Part shown: positions 7,625 through 16,791 of the stretch, piece by piece
Layout: each line of letters opens with the position of its first letter
Position numbering within the stretch: the stretch's first letter is position 1
Assembly: GCA_963747595.1 (NCBI GenBank)
Contig: CAVVFO010000002.1
Span: forward strand, 682,001 to 746,000
Length of the DNA stretch: 64,000 bases
Source of the DNA: Oleiagrimonas sp963747595
Lineage (GTDB): Bacteria > Pseudomonadota > Gammaproteobacteria > Xanthomonadales > Rhodanobacteraceae
Direction of reading: 5' to 3'
Translations under genes and position numbers: made by a program
Notes under the pieces: generated by a model
Told to the model about the DNA's origin: nothing
Seen by the model: the letters and a program-made list of their open reading frames with translations, nothing else
Database searches by the model: none

Positions 7625-7700
7625 TTTCGTTGAGTTTTCCCGGACAGCAGTGCGCTTTCGCGGGAATGACGACAAAAAAGCAGACAATTCGAGGCGTCCG

Positions 7701-9038
7701 TCAGGCATCGCGGGCCTTGCGCCGCGCTTCGCGCAGGGCCTCGAGCTTTTCCTTCAGCTTGATTTCCAGGCCATGCTCGACGGGCTGATAGAACTCGGTG
7801 CCGGTCAATGCATCCGGCAGGCACTGCTGATCCAGCGCCACGCCACCCTCGGCATCATGATCGTATTGATACTCCTTGCCGTAGCCCAGGCTCTTCATCA
7901 ATTTGGTCGGCGCGTTGCGCAGGTGCAGCGGCACTTCCAGCGTGCCGGTCTCGCGAACCACCGCGCGCGCCTGGTTGTACGCCTTGTAGGCGGCATTGCT
8001 CTTGGGCGCCGCCGCGAGGTAGATGGCCAGCTGCGCCAGACCCAGCTCGCCTTCGGGACTCCCCAGGCGCTCGTAGGTGTCCCATGCATCCAGCGCCATG
8101 CGCCAGGCGCGCGGGTCGGCCAGACCGATGTCTTCGACGGCCATGCGCGTCATGCGCCGGGCGAGATACGCGCGATCGCAGCCGCCATCAAGCATGCGTG
8201 TGAGCCAGTACACGGCAGCGTCCGGATCGGAACTGCGTACCGATTTGTGCAGGGCCGAGATCTGGTCGTAGAACTGCTCGCCGCCCTTGTCGAAGCGGCG
8301 CGTGCGATCGGCCAGCACCTTGATCAACGTGTCCTCGTCGATCTGTCCGTCCGTGGCCAGTTCGGCCGCGATCTCCAGCAGGGTCAGTCCGCGGCGCACG
8401 TCGCCGTCGGCTGCCTGCGCGATGAGCTTCAACGACGCGTCATCGACGGCAAGGCCCTGCCCGCCCAGGCCGCGCTCACTGTCTTGGAGCGCGCGCCTGA
8501 GGGCGACGACGATGTCGTCGGCGCCCACCGCATCCACCACGTGCACCCGGCAGCGTGAAAGCAAAGCCGAATTGAGCTCGAACGACGGATTCTCCGTGGT
8601 GGCGCCCACGAACAGGATCACGCCCTTCTCGATATGCGGCAGAAAGGCATCCTGCTGCGCCTTGTTGAAACGGTGCACCTCGTCCACGAACAGCACCGTG
8701 CGCCGCCCCTGCGCAAAATTGCCCTCGGCCTCGGCCAGCGCCTTGCGCACATCGGGCAACCCGGAGAGCACCGCGGACACGGCGCGGAATTCGGCATCGG
8801 CGTAATCGGCCACCAGCAGCGCCAGCGTGGTCTTGCCGCAGCCGGGCGGCCCCCACAGCACCATGGAGTGCACGCGGCCGTCTTCCAGCGCCCGGCGCAA
8901 TGCCGCACCCTCGCCCGCAATCCGTGACTGACCGACGATATCGTCCAGATTGCGCGGACGCATGCGTTCGGCCAGGGGCTTGAGCGCCTCCGGCTCGGCG
9001 AACAGGCCCGGCGTGAAGGAAGATGTACGTTGCGTCAT
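7701..9038 (-). CDS. rarA: Replication-associated recombination protein A (MgsA/WHIP-type AAA+ ATPase)
   Basis: The 445-residue protein is a clamp-loader-like AAA+ ATPase acting at stalled replication forks. Walker A GPPGCGKTT is at residues 63-71 and Walker B LFVDEVHRF at 116-124. The sensor 1 region GATTENPSFE follows, and the C-terminal tetramerisation domain carries the family segments KSVRSSDPDAA and RMALDAWDTYERLGSPEGE. Length and N-terminus (LAERMRPRNLDDIVGQ) match the family. In many bacteria rarA lies in a lolA-rarA-serS cluster. Here lolA, a broken DUF1275 gene, rarA and serS lie in that order on one strand, so the broken gene interrupts the usual cluster. Confidence 0.96.
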   Translation of the reverse strand: MTQRTSSFTPGLFAEPEALKPLAERMRPRNLDDIVGQSRIAGEGAALRRALEDGRVHSMVLWGPPGCGKTTLALLVADYADAEFRAVSAVLSGLPDVRKALAEAEGNFAQGRRTVLFVDEVHRFNKAQQDAFLPHIEKGVILFVGATTENPSFELNSALLSRCRVHVVDAVGADDIVVALRRALQDSERGLGGQGLAVDDASLKLIAQAADGDVRRGLTLLEIAAELATDGQIDEDTLIKVLADRTRRFDKGGEQFYDQISALHKSVRSSDPDAAVYWLTRMLDGGCDRAYLARRMTRMAVEDIGLADPRAWRMALDAWDTYERLGSPEGELGLAQLAIYLAAAPKSNAAYKAYNQARAVVRETGTLEVPLHLRNAPTKLMKSLGYGKEYQYDHDAEGGVALDQQCLPDALTGTEFYQPVEHGLEIKLKEKLEALREARRKARDA

Positions 9039-9084
9039 GCCGGCATCATAAGATTCGGGCGCGCAACTGCACCGGGACGATCGT

Positions 9085-9794
9085 TTATCCGGAGGTGTGG
9101 TCCAGATGCGCCGCGGTACCCTTGCCTGTGCCGCGGCGCAGCCGCCGGTAGGCGATATAGCCGAGACCGGTCAGCGCCGCCAGCACGGCGGGCAGCAGCA
9201 GGGTGCGTGCGTGCCAGATGCCGAAGGCAGTACGCGCCGGCAAAGCCGCCGCCGAGGAAGGCGCCGAACAGCAGCAGGTACAGGCGGGCGCGCAGGCCAT
9301 CCACGGCCAGCCCGCGCAGGCGGTGGCCGAGCAGGATGCCCAGGTCGGTAACGATGCCGGTCATGTGGGTGGTGCGCACCACCGCTCCGCTGAAGGTGGT
9401 CACCATGGCGTTCTGCAGGCCGCTGGCGCCGGCCATCAGCCACAGGCCGAGGTTGGCGTGATCATGGATCAGCGGGATCGCCGCCAGCAGCAGCGCCGAT
9501 TCGACCAGCAGCGCCACGCCGTAGCGCTGGCCCAGCTGCAGCGAGGTATCGCGCACGATCATGCCGCTGAGCCGCGGCGCCGGCGAGGAACGCCAGCCAG
9601 CACGCCGACGAAGCGGACCAGCGCCAGCGAGATTCGCCCTTGATCGCGCTGACGCCGACCAGCGTGGTGGTGCCGGTCATGTGGGTCACGGCCTGGTGGT
9701 CGAAGCTCAGGTAACCCACGGCATTGACCATGCCGGCCAGCAGCGCCAGCAGCGTGGCGCCGAACCAGACCCAGCGCGGCAGTCGACGGATCAT
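9085..9794 (-). pseudogene. Frameshifted DUF1275 (YoaK-type) membrane protein gene
   Basis: The pieces of one DUF1275 membrane protein lie in three frames. The N-terminus (MIRRLPRWVWFGATLLALLAG, then a TGTTTLVG segment) is in one frame, the middle (SGMIVRDTSLQLGQRYGVAL to LYLLLFGAFLGGGFAGA) in another, and the C-terminus (FGIWHARTLLLPAVLAALTG, ending at 9085) in the third. A short in-between piece (LALVRFVGVLAG, near 9600) needs one more shift. At least three frame breaks therefore occur, clustered near 9550-9650 and near 9235. Codon and amino acid character are otherwise intact, so decay is recent or the reads are faulty. It interrupts an otherwise typical lolA-rarA-serS order. Confidence 0.75.
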
Positions 9795-9822
9795 CTGCGT
9801 CCCCTGCTCCGTGCCGGTGCGA

Positions 9823-10488
9823 TCAGTTCCCGCCCAGCGGATGGACCTCGGGGATGCCGCGAGTGTCGCCGATCACGTCGGCACCCTTGGGCGGAGTGAA
9901 ATTGAACAGCGAGGACGGCAGTTGGGGATTGCGTTTCCAGCCGGAGAAGCGGATATCGGATGTGTTGCCCAGCCGATCCTTGAAACGCATGCGGCGCAGC
10001 GTGTCGTCGGCGAAACCCAGCTCGGCGGAATCGAACTGTCCGTTGCTTGTGGCGGGCGTCATGCGCAGCCACTCCAGACCGTTGCGCGTGCCGATCTCGG
10101 TGACCTTGAACTGCTTGTCCAGCTGCGAGGTATCGGTGAGCACCGTGAGCGGACTGTGCGCCTCGGCGGTGCTCTGCTTGCGCACGGTGACCTGCTCCAG
10201 GCTGGGATCGTACATCCACACACGGCTGCCATCGGCGACGATCAGCTGCTTGTAGGGCGACTCGGTCTGCCAGCGGAATTCGCGCGGCGCCTGCAATGCC
10301 AGCGTGCCCGTGCTGGTGTCGCCGGTGTGGCCGTTGGCGTCGGTCAGGGTCTGCGAGAACTGCCCGCTGATGGCATGCAGGTTGTGGGCGAACGCCTTGA
10401 GCTGCGCGCGGGCGCTGGCGGTGGCGCCGGCGGGCGTTGCCGTGACGGCAAGCAGGCTGAGAAGCAGCAGGATGGCGCGTTGTTTCAT
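9823..10488 (-). CDS. lolA: Outer-membrane lipoprotein carrier protein LolA
   Basis: The 221-residue periplasmic protein ferries lipoproteins from LolCDE to LolB. It has a signal peptide (MKQRAILLLLSLLAVTATPAGA). The mature part has the LolA signatures: an FSQTLTD segment near residue 45, the FRWQTESPYKQLIVADG strand, and a C-terminal LFNFTPPKGADVI. I chose the ATG at 10488 because the signal peptide begins there; an in-frame ATG at 10536 would add 16 polar residues. It follows ftsK on the same strand with a 110-base gap, the common ftsK-lolA order in gammaproteobacteria. Confidence 0.94.
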   Translation of the reverse strand: MKQRAILLLLSLLAVTATPAGATASARAQLKAFAHNLHAISGQFSQTLTDANGHTGDTSTGTLALQAPREFRWQTESPYKQLIVADGSRVWMYDPSLEQVTVRKQSTAEAHSPLTVLTDTSQLDKQFKVTEIGTRNGLEWLRMTPATSNGQFDSAELGFADDTLRRMRFKDRLGNTSDIRFSGWKRNPQLPSSLFNFTPPKGADVIGDTRGIPEVHPLGGN

Positions 10489-10598
10489 GACGGATTCCGG
10501 TGAATGACGCGAGGAAAATGTGGATGGCTGCAGCATAATGCAAGCTCACGGGACACCACCGACACTGTCTCCGATCTGCCGCAATCGGCGGACCCCGC

Positions 10599-12950
10599 TC
10601 AATCGCGCGGCGGCGGCGGAGCCAGCACCTCGCGGGTGCCGTTGTGCTGCGGTGCGCTGACCACGCCATCCGATTCCATCTGCTCGACCAGACGCGCGGC
10701 GCGGTTGTAGCCGATGCGCAGGTGCCGCTGCACCCCGGAAATCGAGGCGCGACGGGTCTGCGTGACCACGGCCACGGCCTTGTCGTAGAGGGCGGCATCG
10801 CCGCCATCGCCGTCGCTGGCATCCTGCGGGATGCCGGATTCGTTGATGACCTTGCCATCGCCCAGCGTCTGCACGTCTTCCAGCACACCCTCGATATAAT
10901 CCGGCTCGCCCTGGGTCTTCAGCCACTCCACCACCTGGTGCACTTCGTGGTCGTCGACGAAGGCACCATGCACGCGCTCCGGCGTGGCGGTGCCCGGCGG
11001 CAGATACAGCATGTCGCCGTGGCCCAGCAGGGTTTCGGCGCCGGACTGGTCGAGAATGGTGCGCGAGTCGATCTTGGAGGACACCTGGAAGGCAACGCGG
11101 GTGGGGATATTGGCCTTGATCAGGCCGGTGATCACGTCCACCGACGGACGCTGCGTGGCCAGGATCAGGTGGATCCCGGAGGCGCGTGCCTTCTGCGCCA
11201 GACGCGCGATCAGCTCCTCCACCTTCTTGCCGACGATCATCATCATGTCGGCAAACTCGTCGATGATCACCACGATCTGTGGCAGCGGCTCCAGCGGATC
11301 GGCGGTGATCGCCGGCATCTCCGGATCGGGCTTGAACAGCGGATCCATCAGCGGCTGTCCGGCCTTGTCGGCCTCGCGTACCTTCTTGTTGAAGCCGGCC
11401 AGGTTGCGCACACCCACCGAAGCCATCAGCTTGTAACGACGTTCCATTTCACCCACGCACCAGCGCAGGGCATTGGCCGCCTCCTTCATGTCGGTGACCA
11501 CCGGCGCCAGCAGGTGCGGGATACCCTCGTAGACCGACAGTTCCAGCATCTTCGGGTCGATCATGATCAGGCGCACATCGCTGGCCGGCGCCTTGTACAG
11601 CAAACTCAGGATCATGGCATTGACCGCCACGGATTTCCCCGATCCGGTGGTGCCGGCTACCAGCATGTGCGGCATCTTGGAGAGGTCCACCACCGCTGGA
11701 TGGCCGCCGATATCCTTGCCCAGCGCCAGCGACAGCGACGAGCGCGCGCTGTCGTACTCCTTGGAGCGCAGGATGTCCGACAGGTACACGATCTCGCGCT
11801 TGCTGTTGGGGATCTCCAGACCGATCACGTTCTTGCCCGGGATCACGTCCACCACGCGCACGCTGACCACGGACAGACCGCGCGCGATGTCCTTGTCCAG
11901 GTTGGAGACCTGGCTGCCGCGCACGCCCGGCGCCGGCTCCATTTCGAAACGCGTGATCACCGGCCCCGGAAACACGCCGACCACCTTGGCCTCGATCTTG
12001 AAATCGCTGAGTTTCAGCTCGACCTGGCGCGACAGCACTTCCAGGGTTTCTTCCGAATAGCCGGGCCCCTGCGGCGGTGCTTCGTCCAGCAGCGACAGCG
12101 GCGGCAACTCGCCCTTGGAGGCCGCGCCGGTAAACAACGGAATCTGTGTCTCGCGGCTGGCGCGCTCGCTTTTTTCCACGCGCGGCGTGCTCTGCTCGAT
12201 GCGGATGGGCTCGCGCTGCGCCTGCTTCACCGCATCGGATTTCTTGATGGCCGACCGCTCCGATCGCGCTGCGCGCGCGGCAAAGGCATCCGGCGCCTTG
12301 CGCATGCGCTGCCCGCCCCAGGCAACGACGCCCAGCGCCGCGCGTCCCAGCCAGTCCATCACGCGGAACCAGGACAACCCCGTCGCCAGCGTGACCGCAA
12401 TCAGGAACAGCGCCAGCAGCAGCAAAGGCGCACCCTTGTCACCAAAGGCGTGCAGCACGCCGATGCCCACGGATTTTCCCAGCACGCCGCCAGCGCCCTG
12501 CGGCTCGATCTCCGCGGCGCCCAGGCTCAGCCAGGCCAGTCCCGGCGTGACCACGAAGAACATGACGAAGCCGACCAGACGCGCAGCCGGCTCCCACGGC
12601 GTCGCCGGTCGCTGCAGCTTCAAGTCACGGCGCAGCACCCGCACGCCCAGGATCAGCAGCAGCAGCGGAAAGGCGTAGGCGACGATACCGAACAGGTACC
12701 GCAGCATGTCGGCGAGCCACGCGCCCACCGTGCCACCCAGGTTGTGCACGTGATGGGTATCGGTGGCATGCGACCAGCTGGGATCGGCCTGGCTGTAGCT
12801 GAACAGGCACACCAGCAGATAGATCGCCAGCGGCACCAGCAACAAGACGCCCGCCTCGCGCAGACGCCGCTTCAGCTCGTCGCTGAGCCGCGGCGGGTCG
12901 GCCTCCTTGCCTTTGCCCTTGCTCTTGTTTGCTTCTGCCCGGCGTGCCAC
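10599..12950 (-). CDS. ftsK: DNA translocase FtsK
   Basis: The 783-residue septal DNA pump couples chromosome dimer resolution to cell division. After a basic N-terminus there are four membrane segments between about residues 34 and 190, a short linker, and a RecA-like motor with Walker A GTTGSGKS at 433-440. The C-terminal gamma winged helix (about residues 715-775, ISGVQRHLRIGYNRAARLVEQ) reads KOPS sites and activates XerD. The linker is much shorter than in E. coli, as in many proteobacteria. The start is a GTG preceded by AAGGTGA; no better ATG fits. A long antisense open frame covers this gene and is a composition artefact. Confidence 0.96.
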   Translation of the reverse strand: MARRAEANKSKGKGKEADPPRLSDELKRRLREAGVLLLVPLAIYLLVCLFSYSQADPSWSHATDTHHVHNLGGTVGAWLADMLRYLFGIVAYAFPLLLLILGVRVLRRDLKLQRPATPWEPAARLVGFVMFFVVTPGLAWLSLGAAEIEPQGAGGVLGKSVGIGVLHAFGDKGAPLLLLALFLIAVTLATGLSWFRVMDWLGRAALGVVAWGGQRMRKAPDAFAARAARSERSAIKKSDAVKQAQREPIRIEQSTPRVEKSERASRETQIPLFTGAASKGELPPLSLLDEAPPQGPGYSEETLEVLSRQVELKLSDFKIEAKVVGVFPGPVITRFEMEPAPGVRGSQVSNLDKDIARGLSVVSVRVVDVIPGKNVIGLEIPNSKREIVYLSDILRSKEYDSARSSLSLALGKDIGGHPAVVDLSKMPHMLVAGTTGSGKSVAVNAMILSLLYKAPASDVRLIMIDPKMLELSVYEGIPHLLAPVVTDMKEAANALRWCVGEMERRYKLMASVGVRNLAGFNKKVREADKAGQPLMDPLFKPDPEMPAITADPLEPLPQIVVIIDEFADMMMIVGKKVEELIARLAQKARASGIHLILATQRPSVDVITGLIKANIPTRVAFQVSSKIDSRTILDQSGAETLLGHGDMLYLPPGTATPERVHGAFVDDHEVHQVVEWLKTQGEPDYIEGVLEDVQTLGDGKVINESGIPQDASDGDGGDAALYDKAVAVVTQTRRASISGVQRHLRIGYNRAARLVEQMESDGVVSAPQHNGTREVLAPPPPRD

Positions 12951-13015
12951 GTGATCACTTCACCTTGGAAACTTCGCAACAGGTACGGCTCGATGCCGTA
13001 CCCGGAATCCCACAA

Positions 13016-13127
13016 CCGTTCGTGGTGACACCTCGACACGCTCGGCACAGGGTACGCCGCCGGGGTATCGAACCACCAACGGCGCGGGCAAGCGCAGGCC
13101 TGCCCTTCGATGCCCCCGGGCGAACGG
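13016..13127. repeat. Dispersed palindromic repeat, two-unit copy (GAGGTATCGA family)
   Basis: Arms CCGTTCGTGGT and ACCACCAACGG enclose a long loop, and then a second unit of form CCTTCGATGCCCCCGGG runs to CGAACGG, the same two-part layout as the copy at 7548. It lies in the 294-base gap between ftsK and ald, where no gene is seen. Confidence 0.7.
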
Positions 13128-13244
13128 ACTTCGTTCACCTTTCCGATGGCTTTCCCAACGACATATCGCAGGGCCGCCGGCAGCCATCGGCAGGTCTGAG
13201 ATCAAATCACAGATCAGTATCGCAATCCATTGAACTTTCAGGCG

Positions 13245-14309
13245 TTATACCACGCCTTCCAGCGCCGGATGCACGATCTTGCCAGCTTCCACGTTGATGC
13301 CGGCCTTCAACGGCGCATAGTGGCGCCAGGCCTGACCGTCAGTGAGGCGCTGCACATACGGCAGGATTGCGGCAGAAATGGCCTGCGAGGAAGTCTGCGG
13401 CACCGAGCCGGGCATGTTGGTGACGCAGAAATGCGTGACGCCCTCGACCTCATAGGTGGGCTCGGCCCAGCTGGTCGGCCTGGAGGTTTCGAAGCAACCG
13501 CCCTGGTCGATGGAAATATCCACCAGCACGCTGCCCTTCTCCATGCTGTGCACCATCTCGCGGGTGACCACATGCGGCGCCCGGGCACTGGGAATCAGGA
13601 CGGCGCCGATGACCAGGTCGGCGCGCGCCACTTCCTCGGCCACCGCCGCCTCGTAGGCGTACAGCGCGGTGACGTTGTGACCCAGCGCCATCATCTCGGC
13701 CATGCGGTCCTGGCGCTTGTCGAACACCACCACGTTGGCGCCCGCCTGCGCGGCGAGGCACGCTGCCGCACCACCGGCTGCGCCGGCACCCAACACGACC
13801 ACACGCCCGCGCTCGGCCGACGGCAGACCGCCCAGCAGCTTGCCCTTGCCGCCCTGCGGACGATGCAGGAGCGTGGTGCCGCATTGCGTGGCGATACGTC
13901 CGGCGATGATCGACATCGGCGCCAGCAGCGGCAACAGGCCATCGTCTTCCACCGACTCGAAGGCCACGCCGGTCAGCCCGATATCCAGCAGGCTGCGGGT
14001 CAGTGCCGGCTCGGCCGCCAGATGCAGATAGCAGAACAGCAGGTGATGCTTCCTGAGGTGCTTGAGGTCGCCCTCGATGGGCTCCTTGACCTTGACGATC
14101 AGCTCGCCGGCCTCGTACAGCGCAGCGGCATCGGCAACCACCTTCACGCCCACGCGGGCGAAGTCGTCATCGCTGAAGCCGCTGTGCTTGCCGGCTCCGG
14201 ACTGGATGAAGACGTCGTGACCACGCCGCACCAGGTCGGCGGCGGCAGCCGGCACCAGGGCGACGCGGCCTTCGAGAGTTTTTGTTTCAGAGGGGATTCC
14301 GATACGCAT
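13245..14309 (-). CDS. ald: Alanine dehydrogenase
   Basis: The 354-residue cytoplasmic enzyme interconverts L-alanine and pyruvate with NAD. The N-terminus MRIGIPSETKTLEGRVAL and the substrate-site segments VKEP and LHLAAEP are characteristic. The NAD-binding Rossmann motif VVLGAGAAGGAAA lies near residue 170. The C-terminal region has the HFCVTNMPGSVPQTSSQA segment diagnostic of Ald rather than transhydrogenase alpha. Length is slightly below the usual 370. The gene is divergent from trxB with a 250-base intergenic region that should hold both promoters; I could not identify a specific operator. Confidence 0.95.
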   Translation of the reverse strand: MRIGIPSETKTLEGRVALVPAAAADLVRRGHDVFIQSGAGKHSGFSDDDFARVGVKVVADAAALYEAGELIVKVKEPIEGDLKHLRKHHLLFCYLHLAAEPALTRSLLDIGLTGVAFESVEDDGLLPLLAPMSIIAGRIATQCGTTLLHRPQGGKGKLLGGLPSAERGRVVVLGAGAAGGAAACLAAQAGANVVVFDKRQDRMAEMMALGHNVTALYAYEAAVAEEVARADLVIGAVLIPSARAPHVVTREMVHSMEKGSVLVDISIDQGGCFETSRPTSWAEPTYEVEGVTHFCVTNMPGSVPQTSSQAISAAILPYVQRLTDGQAWRHYAPLKAGINVEAGKIVHPALEGVV

Positions 14310-14559
14310 GGGCGATCAATCCTCGTTCAGGGACAGTGAGGGGATGGAAATGCGGTCTGTGCCGCTTGGGTTCCGGTTTTTTTGACGTTGCCGAGCTTGA
14401 ATCGAGACCATTGCTTCCCCATTGTTGGAGGTTCATGCGGATCGCCCGGAGGCCGGTGACTACGGCATCATGGGCGACGCTGCGACGCGCTGGACCACCG
14501 CATGCCGCACTGCACGATGAACCCTCGATTCAAGCCGAACAAAACCGCAAGGATTATAC

Positions 14560-15522
14560 ATGAGCACCCCCAAGCACAGCCGTCTGCTGATCCTCGGCTC
14601 CGGCCCTGCCGGTTACACCGCCGCCGTCTATGCCGCACGCGCCAACCTCAAGCCGACCATGGTGACCGGTCTGCAGCAGGGCGGCCAGCTGATGACCACC
14701 ACAGATGTGGACAACTGGCCCGGCGACAACGATGGCGTGCAGGGCCCGGAACTGATGCGCCGCATGGCCGAGCATGCCGAGCGTTTCGAGACCGAGATGG
14801 TGTTCGACCAGATCCACTCCGCGGATCTGGAAAACCGCCCGTTCCGGCTCAAGGGCGACTCTGGCGAATACACCTGCGATGCGCTGATCATCACCACCGG
14901 CGCCACGGCCAAGTATCTGGGTCTGGCCTCGGAGGAAAAGTACAAGGGCAAGGGTGTGTCCGCCTGCGCAACCTGCGACGGCTTCTTCTTCCGCGATCAG
15001 GACGTGGCGGTGATCGGCGGCGGCAACACGGCGGTGGAAGAGGCCCTGTATTTGTCCAATATCTGCCGCAAGGTCTACCTGGTGCATCGCCGCGACACGC
15101 TGCGCGCGGAAAAGATCATGCAGGCCAAGCTGTTCGAGAAGGCCGATGCCGGCAAGATCGAAGTGGTGTGGGATCACGTGGTCGCCGAGGTCAAGGGCGA
15201 CGACTCCGGCGTCAACGGCGTGCGCGTGAAGCATGCCGAGGACGGCAGCACCCGCGACCTAGAGGTCTCGGGCATGTTCGTGGCCATTGGCCACACGCCC
15301 AATACGGGCATCTTCGACGGCCAGCTGGACATGCACAACGGCTACATCCGCATCAAGAGCGGCCTTGCCGGCATGGCCACAATGACCGATGTCGATGGAG
15401 TCTTCGCCGCCGGCGACGTGGCCGATCATGTGTACCGCCAGGCGGTGACCTCCGCCGGATTCGGCTGCATGGCGGCGCTGGACGCCGAGAAGTGGCTGGA
15501 TCAGCAGAACCTCACCGGCTGA
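14560..15522 (+). CDS. trxB: Thioredoxin-disulfide reductase
   Basis: The 320-residue flavoprotein reduces thioredoxin with NADPH. The FAD motif GSGPAGY is at residues 13-19, the redox pair CATC at 136-139, and the NADPH motif IGGGNTAVEE near 152-161. The C-terminal FAD-contact segment DGVFAAGDVADHVYRQAVTS is present. The start ATG at 14560 matches the family N-terminus. A MITE-like repeat begins 11 bases after its stop and may replace a normal terminator. Confidence 0.97.
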   Translation: MSTPKHSRLLILGSGPAGYTAAVYAARANLKPTMVTGLQQGGQLMTTTDVDNWPGDNDGVQGPELMRRMAEHAERFETEMVFDQIHSADLENRPFRLKGDSGEYTCDALIITTGATAKYLGLASEEKYKGKGVSACATCDGFFFRDQDVAVIGGGNTAVEEALYLSNICRKVYLVHRRDTLRAEKIMQAKLFEKADAGKIEVVWDHVVAEVKGDDSGVNGVRVKHAEDGSTRDLEVSGMFVAIGHTPNTGIFDGQLDMHNGYIRIKSGLAGMATMTDVDGVFAAGDVADHVYRQAVTSAGFGCMAALDAEKWLDQQNLTG

Positions 15523-15532
15523 ACTTTGCACC

Positions 15533-15640
15533 GTAGGGAGGATCAAGGAGCGCCAGCGACGGATCCGCCTGCTCGCGGGCCATCATCCTGCACTTTCGCA
15601 AGCAGGCGGCTCCGTCGCTACGCTCCTTGAGCCGCCCTAC
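15533..15640. repeat. MITE-like palindromic repeat (GTAGGG...CCCTAC family), copy 1
   Basis: This 108-base element starts GTAGGG and ends CCCTAC. Next to the ends are GGATCAAGGAGCG and its near complement CGCTCCTTGAGCC. Internal arms CGACGGATCCGCCTGC and GCAGGCGGCTCCGTCG differ by one base. It fills the gap between trxB and the next gene, ending 11 bases before that start. Other copies are at 28341, 48176 and 53950. Confidence 0.85.
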
Positions 15641-15651
15641 ACGAAGGACAG

Positions 15652-16791
15652 ATGATGCTTACTGCCCGCTTCCACGCTTCGCTCGACGCCATCGACGCGG
15701 CTGCATGGGATGCCTTGGTGGATGCCGGCAACCCGTTCGTCTCGCATGCATTCCTGGCCGGCCTGGAACGTCACGGCTGCATCAGCGAGAGCTGGGGCTG
15801 GCATCCGCACCATCTCGGGTTGTACGACGGCTCCGCCCTTGTTGCCGCCGCGCCCGTCTATCTGAAGGGCAACTCGCACGGCGAATACGTCTTCGACTGG
15901 AGCTGGGCGCACGCCTGGGAGCATGCCGGCGGCGCCTACTATCCCAAGTTGCTGTGCGCCGTGCCCTACTCGCCCGTCCCCGGCCCGCGTTTGCTGACCG
16001 GCGACAACCGGGTATTGCGTACGTCGCTGATCCAGGCCATGCAAGCAGAGACGGAACGACTCGGCCTGTCCTCGGCACATGCCAATTTTCTGCCGCAGGA
16101 TGAAGCCGCCGCATTCGATGAGACATGGCTGACGCGCTTCGACTGGCAATTCCACTGGCACAACCGCGGCTACGGCACGTTCGACGATTTCCTTGCCGCG
16201 CTGAATCACAAGAAGCGCAAGAACATCCGCCAGGAACGCCGCCAGGTGGAGCGCAGCGGCCTGCACTGTGCCATGCACGGCGGCGATACGCTCGGTGACG
16301 CTGACTGGCAGGCCATCCACGCGTTGTATCAGGCCACGTTCGATGAAAAGGGCAATCACGCCGCGCTGACGCTGGAGTTCTTCCGCCACCTGGGCACGAC
16401 GCTGGGCGAGGGCGTGCAAGTCGCGCTGGCCCGGCGCAATGCAGACGCGCCACCGCTGGCCATGGCGCTGTTCCTGCGCAGCGAGAACACGTTGTATGGC
16501 CGTTACTGGGGTGCCCGGGAAGACGTGCCGGCCCTGCATTTCGAGCTGTGTTACTACCAGGGCATCGAGTACGCCATCGACCATGGGCTCACGCGCTTCG
16601 AACCCGGCGCGCAGGGCGAGCACAAGCTGGCGCGTGGTTTCCTGCCGCAGCGTACGCATTCGCGCCACTATCTCGCGCACGACCAGTTCCGCGATGCGGT
16701 AGCCGACGCGCTGGCCCGCGAGGGCGAGGCCCTGGAGATGTATCGTCAGGACCTGATGGCGCATTCGCCCTACGCGCAGACGCACGCATGA
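15652..16791 (+). CDS. COG3146/DUF482-type N-acyltransferase, GNAT/FemAB-like
   Basis: The 379-residue cytoplasmic protein belongs to the predicted acyltransferase group sometimes called peptidogalycan biosynthesis proteins. Seen in the sequence are an N-terminal FVSHAFLAGLE segment, the basic NHKKRKNIRQERRQV stretch near residue 185, and a C-terminal GARFEPGAQGEHKLARGF-like region (here RFEPGAQGEHKLARGFLP) typical of the family. The substrate is unknown. It overlaps aat by four bases (ATGA), so the two are very likely co-translated. Aat is itself an aminoacyl transferase using charged tRNA, an intriguing but unproven link. Confidence 0.8.
   Translation: MMLTARFHASLDAIDAAAWDALVDAGNPFVSHAFLAGLERHGCISESWGWHPHHLGLYDGSALVAAAPVYLKGNSHGEYVFDWSWAHAWEHAGGAYYPKLLCAVPYSPVPGPRLLTGDNRVLRTSLIQAMQAETERLGLSSAHANFLPQDEAAAFDETWLTRFDWQFHWHNRGYGTFDDFLAALNHKKRKNIRQERRQVERSGLHCAMHGGDTLGDADWQAIHALYQATFDEKGNHAALTLEFFRHLGTTLGEGVQVALARRNADAPPLAMALFLRSENTLYGRYWGAREDVPALHFELCYYQGIEYAIDHGLTRFEPGAQGEHKLARGFLPQRTHSRHYLAHDQFRDAVADALAREGEALEMYRQDLMAHSPYAQTHA

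Noticed and set aside
9235..9650. Programmed frameshifting in the DUF1275 gene
   Set aside because: Several breaks in different directions without slippery sites or a consistent +1/-1 pattern point to decay or sequencing error.
10644..13028. A 794-codon plus-strand frame antisense to ftsK
   Set aside because: It is His/Arg/Gln-rich with no recognisable domain. It mirrors the codon structure of ftsK in a GC-rich genome.
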